Origin: Chryseobacterium sp. FH2
GTDB lineage: Bacteria; Bacteroidota; Bacteroidia; Flavobacteriales; Weeksellaceae
Assembly: GCF_001045455.1 (NCBI RefSeq)
Contig: NZ_LFNE01000004.1
Span: 62,001-126,000, forward strand
Reading direction: 5' to 3'
DNA: 64,000 nucleotides
In this document: one piece after another, positions 36,215 to 45,562 of the stretch
How positions within the stretch are numbered: the stretch's first letter is position 1
Layout: each line of letters starts with the position of its first letter
Made by a program: the position numbers and the translations under genes
Notes under the pieces: generated by a model
Database searches by the model: none
What the model was told of the DNA's origin: nothing
The model's input: the letters and a program-made list of their open reading frames with translations, nothing else

Positions 36215-36844
36215 ATGAAAATTATACTTGCAATACTAAGTTTTATATTAATTATTTCCTGCAAAAAAGAATCAGATGAAAATGTTTTAAAGTCTGTTTC
36301 AAAAAACAACCAAGTATCACAAATAGACTCAATTCAAACAAATAATCCTCAAACTATTGATGACATTAAAAAAGAATTTGCTGTTTTGAATGATAAACTA
36401 ATTGCCAAAAAGCTTGATTCAACCGGTTTTAGCTATAACTGCGAAGAAATAGAAGGTGAAATTCATTTTTATTATGAAAATCAAAAGCTAAAAATGGTAA
36501 AACACTTTCTGGCAGACAGTCATTACTCTTCTTTAACAAAGTATTACGTGAAGAATGGCCATATATTTTTCATCTTCAAAGATGATACAGTATGGCAATT
36601 TGATGGCGGAACGACTGGAAAACCAATTACGAAAGATAGTATTAATCAACTTCGAATTTATCTGCAAAACAACAATCCTATAAAATCTCTGGAGAAAAAT
36701 TTCACCGTAAGATCAATTGGTAAAAATGTAGACCCTGAAACCGTTCCAAACAAGGAAATAAAATATAATGTGAAAGAACTGATGGCAGTTTATCGGTCAA
36801 TCCTTAAAAATAAAGATAAAAAAGGCGAAATAAAATGTCTTTAA
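36215..36844 (+). CDS. Hypothetical lipoprotein
   Basis: A 209-aa protein with the lipobox ILIISCKKE after a short signal helix; a Ser/Asn/Gln-rich linker follows, then a mixed alpha/beta region with YYVKNGHIFFIFKDDTVWQFDG. The pattern recalls uncharacterised Bacteroidota lipoproteins with MORN-like or WG-like strands, but no family can be named. It has terminators on both sides and is probably monocistronic. Confidence 0.8.
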   Translation: MKIILAILSFILIISCKKESDENVLKSVSKNNQVSQIDSIQTNNPQTIDDIKKEFAVLNDKLIAKKLDSTGFSYNCEEIEGEIHFYYENQKLKMVKHFLADSHYSSLTKYYVKNGHIFFIFKDDTVWQFDGGTTGKPITKDSINQLRIYLQNNNPIKSLEKNFTVRSIGKNVDPETVPNKEIKYNVKELMAVYRSILKNKDKKGEIKCL

Positions 36845-36883
36845 AAATAAAGGGACTTCAAAACTGAAGCCCCTTTATTTTTT
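36844..36883. terminator. Bidirectional terminator between the lipoprotein gene and frr
   Basis: Long arms with AATAAAGGG and CCCTTTATT around CTTCA/TGAAG, interrupted by one A-C mismatch, with T-runs on both strands. It serves the two convergent genes. Confidence 0.85.
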
Positions 36884-36897
36884 CAAAAAACCGAAAA

Positions 36898-37452
36898 TTA
36901 TACTTTCATAATTTCAGCTTCTTTTATCTTAAGATGTTCATCACAGGTCTTCACAAATTTATCAGTAAGAACCTGGATTTCTTCTTCTAATCCTTTGATA
37001 ACGTCTTCAGAAACACCGTCTAGTTTTTTAAGTTCTTTCAACCCGTTTTGTCTGGCATTTCTTACAACGATTTTAGTATCTTCCGTTTCTCCTTTAGCCT
37101 GTTTTGCCAATTCTCTTCTTCTTTCCTCTGTTAATGGAGGTACATTAAGGATAATATTTTCCCCGTTATTAGAAGGTGCAAAACCTAAATTAGAGTTGAT
37201 AATAGCCTTTTCTATTGCACCGATAGCTGTTCTATCCCAAGGTTGAATAGAGATTGTCATAGCATCCGGTACAGAAACATTGGCAACCTGGTTGATAGGT
37301 GTCGGAGCCCCGTAATATTCTACCATAACATCCTGAACCATTGATGTAGAAGCACGTCCTGCTCTAATTCTCTGAAATGCGTGTTCTAAGTGCTTTACAG
37401 CTGCATCCATGTCCTGCTTTACAGATTCTAATATAAGATCTAATTCTTCCAT
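36898..37452 (-). CDS. frr: Ribosome recycling factor
   Basis: RRF, with EF-G, splits post-termination ribosomes. The two-domain signature is present: a helical bundle (HLEHAFQRIRAGRASTSM, VDVMVEYYG-like VQDVMVEYYGAP), a hinge and LTEERRRELAKQAKGETED, with NARQNGLKELKK. I start at the ATG at 37452 (MEELDLILESV), giving 184 aa, the family length; the open frame adds 10 residues. It follows pyrH on the same strand as in many bacteria. Confidence 0.96.
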   Translation of the reverse strand: MEELDLILESVKQDMDAAVKHLEHAFQRIRAGRASTSMVQDVMVEYYGAPTPINQVANVSVPDAMTISIQPWDRTAIGAIEKAIINSNLGFAPSNNGENIILNVPPLTEERRRELAKQAKGETEDTKIVVRNARQNGLKELKKLDGVSEDVIKGLEEEIQVLTDKFVKTCDEHLKIKEAEIMKV

Positions 37453-37578
37453 TATATATTCAAAATTTGATAAGTTACACATTTTATATAATAACTGATT
37501 TTTTAGATAAGTAACTAAATAATAGGTGGTATATTTAAATTGGTTTACCTGACCCTAATATTTTATCCGTTACCAAAC

Positions 37579-38349
<771 letters not shown>

Positions 38350-38405
38350 TCATTAAAAATATTGATAAAAGAAAAATATTTAAGTATAAATAATGTGAGA
38401 AATAT

Positions 38406-38435
38406 TTTGAAAAGTACGAAAAAGGATTATTTTTG
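38406..38435 (+). promoter_or_regulatory. Promoter of porQ
   Basis: TTTG (38406-38409), 18 bp, TATTTTTG (38428-38435): both boxes match the consensus. The predicted start site is about 12 nt upstream of the porQ TTG codon. Confidence 0.7.
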
Positions 38436-38453
38436 CATTAATAATAAACTGAA

Positions 38454-39446
38454 TTGAAGAAAATTGTCATTTTTTCATTGTTTCTATCAGGAATTGTTTC
38501 TTTTGCACAAACAGGAGCAAATGTTTACCCTTTCTTAAACATTCCCGTCTCTGCAAGACAGGCTGCTTTAGGAGGAGACGCAATTACGATAAGGGATTAT
38601 GATGCTTCATTTGCTATTGCAAATCCGGCTTTGTTGAATAAAGATTCAGACAAACAGCTTTCCATCAACGGAGCTGCTTATTTAGCAGACTCTAAATACG
38701 GAACCATTGCCTATGCTAAAGACTTTGATAATGGTCATATGGCTACTGTCAACGCTCGGTATATGAGCTATGGAAATATTCCGAGAACAGATGAAAGTGG
38801 GTTTGAAAACGGTACATTTTCGGCCTCAGATGTTGCGATCGGAGCAGGATATGCCTACCAATTCGAAGAAGACTGGACAATTGGCGGGGGATTAAACTTC
38901 ATTACTTCAAAAATTGATACCTACACTTCTTCTGCGATTGCGGGAACAGCGGGGATTACTTATCACAATAAAAAGACTAAAGAAGTAGCTTCATTAGTCT
39001 TAAGGAATTTCGGATATCAGTTTAAATCTTTCAATGGAACGAGGGAAAATCTACCTTTTAGAATAGATTTGGGATATACCCGGACTTTAAAAGCGATTCC
39101 GCTTGCGATTACAGTCACAGCTCATGATTTGCAGGAATTTAATATTTCTTCAGATTACAACGTAAACGGTCAGGAAGTAAATGTTGGAAGAAAAATTGCT
39201 GATCACTTTTCTGTTGGAGCAGAATTGTTCCCTGAGAAAAACTTTAATATCAGGCTGGGATATAACGTGAAACGCGGAAACGAACTTGCCGTAGCTGACC
39301 AGAGAAACTTTTCAGGTCTTTCAGGTGGTTTTGGAATCAAAGTCTCAAGATTTCGTTTAGATTATGCGCATATAAGATATCATAATGCTTCAAATGTGAA
39401 TCAGATAGGCGTTTCAGTAGACCTTAGCAGTCATCGTGGAGAATAA
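38454..39446 (+). CDS. porQ: Type IX secretion system protein PorQ
   Basis: PorQ is an outer-membrane beta-barrel that forms a complex with PorU, PorV and PorZ for attaching T9SS cargo. The signal peptide ends at SFAQ; the mature start YPFLNIPVSARQAALGGDAI and ANPALLNKDSDKQLS are typical of the PorQ/PorV (FadL-like) family. 330 aa fits PorQ. The start codon is TTG, since an in-frame stop lies four codons upstream and no ATG is suitable. It fits with the T9SS-tailed peptidase at the window's left edge. Confidence 0.93.
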   Translation: MKKIVIFSLFLSGIVSFAQTGANVYPFLNIPVSARQAALGGDAITIRDYDASFAIANPALLNKDSDKQLSINGAAYLADSKYGTIAYAKDFDNGHMATVNARYMSYGNIPRTDESGFENGTFSASDVAIGAGYAYQFEEDWTIGGGLNFITSKIDTYTSSAIAGTAGITYHNKKTKEVASLVLRNFGYQFKSFNGTRENLPFRIDLGYTRTLKAIPLAITVTAHDLQEFNISSDYNVNGQEVNVGRKIADHFSVGAELFPEKNFNIRLGYNVKRGNELAVADQRNFSGLSGGFGIKVSRFRLDYAHIRYHNASNVNQIGVSVDLSSHRGE

Positions 39447-39479
39447 TTTTTATCCTTAAATAATAACAACATATACAGA

Positions 39480-39511
39480 AACCTTAAGAAAATCTCTTAA
39501 GGTTTCTTGGT
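39480..39511 (+). terminator. Terminator after porQ
   Basis: 10-bp arms AACCTTAAGA and TCTTAAGGTT with a 5-nt loop; the T-run after it is interrupted (TTCTTGGTTTTTT). Confidence 0.7.
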
Positions 39512-39540
39512 TTTTTAAAAAAAATCTTGAAATTTGCGGT

Positions 39541-40215
39541 ATGAAAAAACCTGTAATTGCTATCGATGGGTACTCGTCTACCGGAAAAAGTTCAATATCT
39601 AAAGTCATTGCCCAAAAATTGGGGCTTATTCATTTAGATACGGGTGCGCTTTACAGAGGTGTTACATGGTTTGCTTTACAAAACTGCCTGTATGAAGATG
39701 GTTCTATTAATCTCGGACAATTATTTTCTTCTTTTGATCAGATCGAGCTTGAGTTTAAGAATGATAACGGAGAATTAATTCTTTTTCTCAATCATATAGA
39801 TATTTCAAAAGCAATCCGTACTAATGAGGTGTCAGATAATGTAAGTTTTGTGGCAAAACAAAAAGAAGTAAGAGATTTTTTATTACAGTCCCAGCGGACT
39901 CTGGCACAAAAAGGCGGAATTATTATGGACGGAAGAGATATCGGAACTGTTGTCTTACCAAATGCTGATTTCAAATTTTTTCTTACAGCAAGTATTGATG
40001 AGAGAACGAAAAGAAGATACCATGAACTTTTAAGTTTAGGAATCAATACAGAAGAGGAGCAGGTGAAAAAAAATCTTCTCGAACGTGACAAAATTGACAG
40101 TGAAAGAGAAATTGCGCCATTAAGGCAGGCTGAAGATGCCACTGTCATAGATAACACAAATCTTACGAAAGATGAAACCATAAACAGTATTCTATCTCAC
40201 ATTCAAAAGATTTAA
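39541..40215 (+). CDS. cmk: Cytidylate kinase
   Basis: Cmk phosphorylates CMP and dCMP using ATP. The P-loop is IDGYSSTGKSSISK; further marks are HLDTGALYRGVT, MDGRDIGTVVLPNADFKFFLTAS with the CMP-binding Arg and Asp, and the lid region ERDKIDSEREIAPLRQAEDA. The C-terminal DATVIDNTNLTKDE is typical. Length 224 aa is normal. It has no close operon partner in this window. Confidence 0.96.
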   Translation: MKKPVIAIDGYSSTGKSSISKVIAQKLGLIHLDTGALYRGVTWFALQNCLYEDGSINLGQLFSSFDQIELEFKNDNGELILFLNHIDISKAIRTNEVSDNVSFVAKQKEVRDFLLQSQRTLAQKGGIIMDGRDIGTVVLPNADFKFFLTASIDERTKRRYHELLSLGINTEEEQVKKNLLERDKIDSEREIAPLRQAEDATVIDNTNLTKDETINSILSHIQKI

Positions 40216-40308
40216 CATTTTTTATAAGTCATTCACACCCTTTGGTATGTTAATTGTAGTTTTATTACTGTAAAAACTAATGTTTATTAACTATTAAAAA
40301 AACGAAAA

Positions 40309-40659
40309 ATGTCTAGAAAAGGAAACAATACAGCAGGTATATTAGCGGGACTTCTTGCAGGTGCTGCGGCGGGTGTAATTTTAGGAATGCTTTATGCGCC
40401 GGAAGAAGGTAAAGAAACCAGAAAAAAAATTAAAACTAAGGCAAACGATTTAAAAGATCAGGCTAAAAATAAGTATGAAGAAGTTTCTGACAAAGTAAAA
40501 GATCAATATGGCAATATCTCTTCTACTTTTAAAGAAACAGCTAATAATGTAGCTCATACTGTAAAAGACGGTTATGACAGATACAAAGATCAAATTGTTG
40601 CGAAAACTACTGACGTTGTAAAAGATGTAGAGGCAGAATTAAATGATCTTAAAAAATAA
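40309..40659 (+). CDS. YtxH domain protein
   Basis: A 116-aa protein with one N-terminal glycine/alanine-rich transmembrane helix (GILAGLLAGAAAGVILGMLYAPEEGKETR), the signature of YtxH/GvpP-like proteins, followed by a long amphipathic helix rich in Lys and Asp. YtxH is a general stress protein in Bacillus. Here it leads a three-gene plus-strand set of small envelope proteins. Confidence 0.88.
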   Translation: MSRKGNNTAGILAGLLAGAAAGVILGMLYAPEEGKETRKKIKTKANDLKDQAKNKYEEVSDKVKDQYGNISSTFKETANNVAHTVKDGYDRYKDQIVAKTTDVVKDVEAELNDLKK

Positions 40660-40739
40660 ATAATTTAATTTTTAAGATTAAATTGTGGAAGGAACTTTGC
40701 GTATAAAAGTTCCTTTTTTTGTAACTTAAAAAAAAAACA

Positions 40740-41048
40740 ATGATAGAAACTATTAAAGAATATGCGTCTAAGAGAATCGATTTGCTGAAAATAGAAGCGA
40801 CTGAAAAATCTTCTCTTTCCGCAGGGCTTGTCACCTATTTTGTAGTACTGCTTGTTGCTTTTGCTTTTTTTATTGTTCTTTTCAACTTCGGAATTGCATT
40901 TCTTATTGGTAAAGCTTTAGATAATACATCATACGGTTTTCTTATCGTAGCAGCATTTTATTTCTTAATCATGATTTTTATTGTTATCTTTAAGAATAAG
41001 ATAGTAAATACTGTTGCAGATAATGTTATTAAATTTTTAAACCACTAA
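40740..41048 (+). CDS. Holin-superfamily-like membrane protein
   Basis: The 102-aa protein has a short polar N-terminus (IKEYASKRIDLLKIEATEKSS) and two hydrophobic helices (about residues 30-55 and 65-90). This layout matches the phage_holin_3_6/DUF1469-like family annotated as putative holin superfamily III, frequently found chromosomally next to YtxH genes. A lysis function is not implied. Its stop is 3 nt before the next ATG. Confidence 0.75.
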   Translation: MIETIKEYASKRIDLLKIEATEKSSLSAGLVTYFVVLLVAFAFFIVLFNFGIAFLIGKALDNTSYGFLIVAAFYFLIMIFIVIFKNKIVNTVADNVIKFLNH

Positions 41049-41051
41049 ATT

Positions 41052-41549
41052 ATGGGGAGAAGTTATGAAAATTTAAATGAATTAAGGATAAAGAAAAAGC
41101 TATTGAAAGATGAAATTGATGATTTGGAAAACCTTTTGACATTTAAAAATACCAAAGAAAGCTTAAGCGCATTTACCAACGGACTTACTGATCAGTATCT
41201 TCAGGAAAAAGTAGATAAAAACGGTGATGAAAAAATAGTTTTGAGAAAAGACGTAATTGCTAAACAGGTTACTTCTGAGGTAAAAGATATGTTGATTAGT
41301 AAGAATACTGCAATGAGTATTGCCGGATCTGCTTTTTCAGGAAATGCTTTGGATACTATTATAAAATTAGGTATAACAGCTTTGGTGGGCAACTATGCAA
41401 AGAAAAGTATGAAAAGCCCGAAGTGGAAGAAAAAACTGATAGGTGTTGCTTTGATTTATCTGGCACCGGTTGCACTAAAGTTTGTAAGGAAAAAATTAGA
41501 AACTTATCAGAAAAACAAAAGTGTTTCCAGTATGGAGCAACTTATATAA
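41052..41549 (+). CDS. Hypothetical protein, probable membrane-associated stress-cluster member
   Basis: A 165-aa protein. A charged coiled-coil-like N-terminus (LRIKKKLLKDEIDDLENLLTF) is followed by GNALDTIIKLGITALVGNYA and, after a basic patch, IGVALIYLAPVALKFVRKKL, two moderately hydrophobic segments. I recognise no named domain. Tight spacing (3 nt) to the holin-like gene suggests a shared envelope role. Confidence 0.7.
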   Translation: MGRSYENLNELRIKKKLLKDEIDDLENLLTFKNTKESLSAFTNGLTDQYLQEKVDKNGDEKIVLRKDVIAKQVTSEVKDMLISKNTAMSIAGSAFSGNALDTIIKLGITALVGNYAKKSMKSPKWKKKLIGVALIYLAPVALKFVRKKLETYQKNKSVSSMEQLI

Positions 41550-41557
41550 TTTATTAG

Positions 41558-41636
41558 AAGTTATATATTAGAGGCTGGAAGTTAGTTTTAAAATTGTATT
41601 AAGCTTTACTAATTTCCAGCCTCTAATATATAACTT
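41558..41636. repeat. Hairpin repeat, TTAGAAGTTA family (copy 2)
   Basis: Arms of 23 nt (41558-41580 and 41614-41636) are perfectly complementary, and pairing continues inward with one mismatch, enclosing a short AT-rich loop. It occupies the entire gap between two convergent genes and begins TTAGAAGTTA like copy 1 at 16601. It could act as a bidirectional terminator, although the U-tract is poor. Confidence 0.7.
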
Positions 41637-42362
41637 TTATTTAGAAAATAGTTGCCCTAAAATAATTCCGGCAGCCATTGAAACATTCAGACTTTCTGTA
41701 GATTGCGATTTTCCAAATCTTGGAACACTAATACTTTTTTGAAGTAATTTTTCTGTCTCAGGGCGCATTCCGTTTCCTTCATTTCCCAAAATTAAATTAA
41801 TCTTTTCAGGCTTTTGAAAAGTGTAAATATTCTCCCCTTCCATATCGGTTCCGATATTGATATTTTCAGTTTTTGAAAGGTATTCTACAAGATTCGTATA
41901 AACAATATTTACCCTTGTAAAAGATCCCATACTTGCCATAATTACTTTTGGGTTATAAAAATCTACGGTATCTTCACTGCAGATTATCTGCTCAATTCCA
42001 AACCAGTCTGCCAAACGAATAATTGTACCCAAATTTCCGGGATCCTGAATTCCATCTAAAACTAACTGAATATTTTTATCTTCAAACACTTTTTCTTCAT
42101 TGAGCCAGCAAACCGCTACAGAATCTTTCGGGTTTTGTAAAAAACTAATTTTTTTAAGCTCATTTTCAGAGATATGAGTAATAGGTATATCAGTGCGGTC
42201 CAATTTTTGCGGATCGGTAGATAATATTTCTTTAATTTTAAAGTTAGAATTGAAAAGTTCACAAATGATTTTATTACCTTCAACCAAAAACAAATTGTAT
42301 TTTTGCCTGAACTTCTTTTTATCTAAAGACTGTAAAATTTTTATTGTATGAGCTGTAAGCAT
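41637..42362 (-). CDS. TrmH/SpoU family RNA 2'-O-ribose methyltransferase
   Basis: A SPOUT-class SAM-dependent methyltransferase for tRNA or rRNA. The N-terminal substrate-binding part contains KKFRQKYNLFLVEGNKII; the knot domain has VLDGIQDPGNLGTIIRLADWFG (motif 1), ILGNEGNGM (motif 2) and SVPRFGKSQSTESLNVSMAAGIIL (motif 3). The start at 42362 (MLTAHTIKIL) gives 241 aa; an in-frame extension is shadowed by the divergent gene. The RNA target is not predictable. Its first codons overlap the 5' end of the divergent TamA-like gene. Confidence 0.9.
   Translation of the reverse strand: MLTAHTIKILQSLDKKKFRQKYNLFLVEGNKIICELFNSNFKIKEILSTDPQKLDRTDIPITHISENELKKISFLQNPKDSVAVCWLNEEKVFEDKNIQLVLDGIQDPGNLGTIIRLADWFGIEQIICSEDTVDFYNPKVIMASMGSFTRVNIVYTNLVEYLSKTENINIGTDMEGENIYTFQKPEKINLILGNEGNGMRPETEKLLQKSISVPRFGKSQSTESLNVSMAAGIILGQLFSK
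42298..42305 (+). promoter_or_regulatory. Putative -7 element of the TamA-like gene inside the methyltransferase CDS
   Basis: TATTTTTG on the plus strand lies 43 nt before the TamA-like ATG and within the opposite-strand methyltransferase coding region. Confidence 0.5.
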
Positions 42363-44948
42363 TATAAGAATTCTCCTCAAAAATATTATAAAATTATTTC
42401 ATTCGCAACATTTGTTGGTCTCCTTTATGCTTGTAGTACGACAAAAAAAGTTCCGGATGGTGAATATTTGCTTACAAAGAACAACTTTCAGTTTGAAGAT
42501 AAGACAGAAAATTTTGATGACGAACTAAAAAACTACGTTCAGCAAAAACCTAATAAAAAGCAACTTCTTTTCATGCCTCTGAGTTTACTGCTCTATAATG
42601 CTGCAAACCCGAAGTACGATACGATTCTGAATGAATATATGACTTATCCCAGTGAAATGAGAACTCAAAACCTGAGGGATTCTCTTTTCATTAAATACAA
42701 TATGAAGAGCAGTGTAGGAAAAAGCTTACTTTTAGACAGGTTATACCACAATTGGGGAACGCCTCCTGTTATTTTGGATCAGTCCAGAACAGAAAAAAGT
42801 GCCGAATCCATTGAAAAAAGACTTACGTACAGAGGTTTTTGGGATGCAGAGGTTAAATTTAAACATGACATAGATTCCGCTGCGAAAAAAGCTGCTGTAA
42901 CTTATTTTATTAAGCATAACGATCCTACCTATATAAAGGATTATTACTATAATATTCCGGATGAGAAGATTAAGAATGTTTATAAGTATTCAATACAGGA
43001 AACTTATATAAAATCCGGGCAGGTTCTTGATCAGACAGTTCTTGAAAAAGAAGTAACAAGACTGAATGAATTGATGAGGAAAAATGGATATTACAGATTT
43101 AACAGTTCTAATGATGAAGTTTATTTCGTTGCAGACTCTTTAAAGAGCAGAAAACAGGTGCCTTTGACTTTGGAAATTCATAAAGACTCTGTTGATACAC
43201 CTTATAAAGTTGCTACTATCGGGAATATTGATGTTGCGATTGTAGATAAAGCAAGTGATTTTCCTAAAAATACTACAAAAGACAGCTTACGAAGGGTAAG
43301 ATTTCATAAAATGGATGATAGGTATAAAACTTCATCACTCTGGAGAGCGATCATTGTAGACAACAAACAGGTTTATGATCAGAAAAAGCTTGATGTGACT
43401 AAACGAAACTTTCTGGCAATGAATAATTTCAGTATTCTAAAATCCAGGGATTCTTTAAGGCATGGCGGCGGTACAAGTCCTAATGATAGTATAGTAGATG
43501 TTTTATACTTATTAAAACCTCTCGATAAATATGAATTAAAATTAGGAACAGATATTAATTATTCTCAGGTTTTAAATCTTGGAATTTCTCCGTCAATAGA
43601 TTTAACAACCAGGAATGTTTTCAGAGGTATGGAAAACCTTTCTACCAGTTTATCAGGAACTTTCGGTTCTATCAGAAGTACACAAGATATTAATAAAAGA
43701 GTTTTGGCTTACGAGTTATCTGCTCAGGCATCTCTTAATTTTCCAAGATTGCTGCTTCCTTTTGATTATTATAAGTTTATTCCGAAGAGGTACACTCCTA
43801 CTTCATCGATTATTTTAGGAGCTTCTGTTCAGAACAATATTGGTTTAGGAAGGGTAAACTTTACAACAGGTCTTAACTTTCAGGCTAATGTAAATGATCA
43901 GGTTTATCATAAGTTGACATTATTTAATACACAATTGAGCTTAACGAAAAATAAATCTGCTTATTATGACTATTTTGTGAATGACAATGCTATTAGGGAA
44001 GAAATTTTTACCGACTATTTTGCTTCTCATCCTTCGGTTGAGCAAGATTTTAATTCCGGACAGCTTACTATCGATCAGGTTTCCCAGCATATCACAGAGG
44101 ATTTTGATTATCGAAATAGCCTTGATGCAGCTGGCGAAAATCGCATGATTGCCTTTTTAGGGACTTTAGTGAATAAAGACAGGCAAACACAGGATGTTCT
44201 TATTTCATCAATGATTTATAATTTTGTTTATAATGAAATTGGAAAAAAAGATTATCCCAATGCTTTTTATTTCAATGGAAAAGTAGAATTGGCCGGAAAT
44301 ATTTTAAGTGTTTTCAATCAAAAGAGAAACGACGGCGGGGGTATTGTAACGAGCCCTCAAAGAACTATTTTTGGCGTTCCGTACGCCCAGTTTGTAAAAT
44401 TTGATGTTGATACAAGAAAATATTTTAAGTTTAATAAAAACACTTTAGTTTTACGCCAGTTCATTGGTGTGGGTATTCCATACGGAAATTCTAAGGATAT
44501 GCCGGTCATCAGATCTTATTTTAATGGCGGATCTAATGATATTCGAGCTTGGGTAGCTTATGGAGGTCTTGGACCTGCAGATTCCCAAGTTGACGAAAGG
44601 GTTCGTACTTATATGACAGATAATATAAAACTTACTACAAATATTGAGTTCAGGGTTCCCTTTACCGATATGTATGAAGGTGCATTGTTTACAGATATTG
44701 GTAATACTTGGAGTCTTAAAAATTATAATGACGGATACGGGGACGAATTTAAATTCAATAAATTCTTGGGACAAATGGGTATTGGTAGTGGATTTGGTTT
44801 AAGGGTGAATGTTGCTTACATCACATTGAGACTTGATTTAGCCTATAAAATCTATGATCCCAACAAACCGGACGGTGAAAAATGGAGATTCAGCAGTTTT
44901 AATCCTTTCAAGCCAACATTGAACATTGCCTTCGGATATCCATTCTAA
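42348..44948 (+). CDS. BamA/TamA family outer-membrane protein, lipoprotein type (TamL-like)
   Basis: An Omp85-superfamily protein of 866 aa. A signal with lipobox LLYACSTTK suggests a lipidated N-terminus, as described for Bacteroidota TamL. POTRA-like repeats fill the first half (for example YRGFWDAEVKFKHD), then a 16-strand barrel from about residue 410, with RSYFNGGSNDIRAW (the R-G-F/Y loop motif region), FRVPFTDMYEGALFTDIGN and a terminal aromatic FGYPF, a barrel-insertion signal. It probably works with a TamB partner elsewhere in envelope lipid or protein assembly. Confidence 0.9.
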   Translation: MSCKHYKNSPQKYYKIISFATFVGLLYACSTTKKVPDGEYLLTKNNFQFEDKTENFDDELKNYVQQKPNKKQLLFMPLSLLLYNAANPKYDTILNEYMTYPSEMRTQNLRDSLFIKYNMKSSVGKSLLLDRLYHNWGTPPVILDQSRTEKSAESIEKRLTYRGFWDAEVKFKHDIDSAAKKAAVTYFIKHNDPTYIKDYYYNIPDEKIKNVYKYSIQETYIKSGQVLDQTVLEKEVTRLNELMRKNGYYRFNSSNDEVYFVADSLKSRKQVPLTLEIHKDSVDTPYKVATIGNIDVAIVDKASDFPKNTTKDSLRRVRFHKMDDRYKTSSLWRAIIVDNKQVYDQKKLDVTKRNFLAMNNFSILKSRDSLRHGGGTSPNDSIVDVLYLLKPLDKYELKLGTDINYSQVLNLGISPSIDLTTRNVFRGMENLSTSLSGTFGSIRSTQDINKRVLAYELSAQASLNFPRLLLPFDYYKFIPKRYTPTSSIILGASVQNNIGLGRVNFTTGLNFQANVNDQVYHKLTLFNTQLSLTKNKSAYYDYFVNDNAIREEIFTDYFASHPSVEQDFNSGQLTIDQVSQHITEDFDYRNSLDAAGENRMIAFLGTLVNKDRQTQDVLISSMIYNFVYNEIGKKDYPNAFYFNGKVELAGNILSVFNQKRNDGGGIVTSPQRTIFGVPYAQFVKFDVDTRKYFKFNKNTLVLRQFIGVGIPYGNSKDMPVIRSYFNGGSNDIRAWVAYGGLGPADSQVDERVRTYMTDNIKLTTNIEFRVPFTDMYEGALFTDIGNTWSLKNYNDGYGDEFKFNKFLGQMGIGSGFGLRVNVAYITLRLDLAYKIYDPNKPDGEKWRFSSFNPFKPTLNIAFGYPF
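42378..42408 (-). promoter_or_regulatory. Putative promoter of the methyltransferase gene inside the TamA-like CDS
   Basis: On the minus strand TTG (42406-42408) and TATTTTTG (42378-42385) are 20 bp apart. They lie within the coding start of the divergent gene, 16 nt from the methyltransferase ATG. Confidence 0.5.
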
Positions 44949-45562
44949 TCAGGAGAAATTCCTAACGCCAAATATACTACAGCAACTGTTCTTGCGAGTA
45001 TTTCTCTGAATTGGTTTCTGTAGTAACTTTCTGGTTTTGTGACGTCCTGTGCATCAAAACCCAAAGCGTTCATGCTATTATTTCGTGCAAAAAGCAACGC
45101 TCTGAGATTGTGAAAACCCTGTGAAACGATAATCACATTTTTTTCTTTATACACATCTTTACAGCGCAAAATACTTTTATATGTATTAAAACCTTTCGGA
45201 TCTTCAATAATAATATCTTCCGGAACGCCCTCTTGATAAATTAAATAATTTTTCATAGCCGCGGGCTCGTTGTAGCCCTTACTTTTCTCTCCGCTCACAA
45301 TAATTTTTTTGATTTTCCCGTGATGATAAAGTAGAGCCGTTGCATCCATTCTTTTTGTAAAATAAGGATTGGAAAGCCCCGATCTCATCTTAGGTGAAGT
45401 TCCCAAAACAAGAGCAGCTTCTCTTGGAGGAATTTTTGAGATTTTGGTATAGGTTCTACCGTCTGTAAGTCCAAAAACCCAAGCATTGCAAAGGCATATC
45501 AGTAGAATTCCTATTTCTATTGATATCAATGCAAGATTAATTATGTTTTTTACAATTCTCAA
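44945..45562 (-). CDS. SanA/YdcF-like DUF218 protein
   Basis: A 205-aa protein with one N-terminal helix (about residues 8-30) and a DUF218 domain: AALVLGTSPKMRSG, TALLYHHGKIKKIIVSGEKSKGYNE and IIVSQGFHNLRALLFARNN. SanA in Enterobacteria limits vancomycin entry at high temperature, and related ElyC acts on undecaprenyl-phosphate metabolism; here the role is inferred only. Its stop overlaps the convergent TamA-like stop by 4 nt, and its start overlaps the reductase gene by 4 nt. Confidence 0.88.
   Translation of the reverse strand: MRIVKNIINLALISIEIGILLICLCNAWVFGLTDGRTYTKISKIPPREAALVLGTSPKMRSGLSNPYFTKRMDATALLYHHGKIKKIIVSGEKSKGYNEPAAMKNYLIYQEGVPEDIIIEDPKGFNTYKSILRCKDVYKEKNVIIVSQGFHNLRALLFARNNSMNALGFDAQDVTKPESYYRNQFREILARTVAVVYLALGISPD

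Noticed and set aside
40740..41048. Prophage remnant suggested by the holin-like protein
   Set aside because: No lysin, tail, capsid or integrase gene is nearby; this holin-like family is common as a chromosomal gene next to YtxH.
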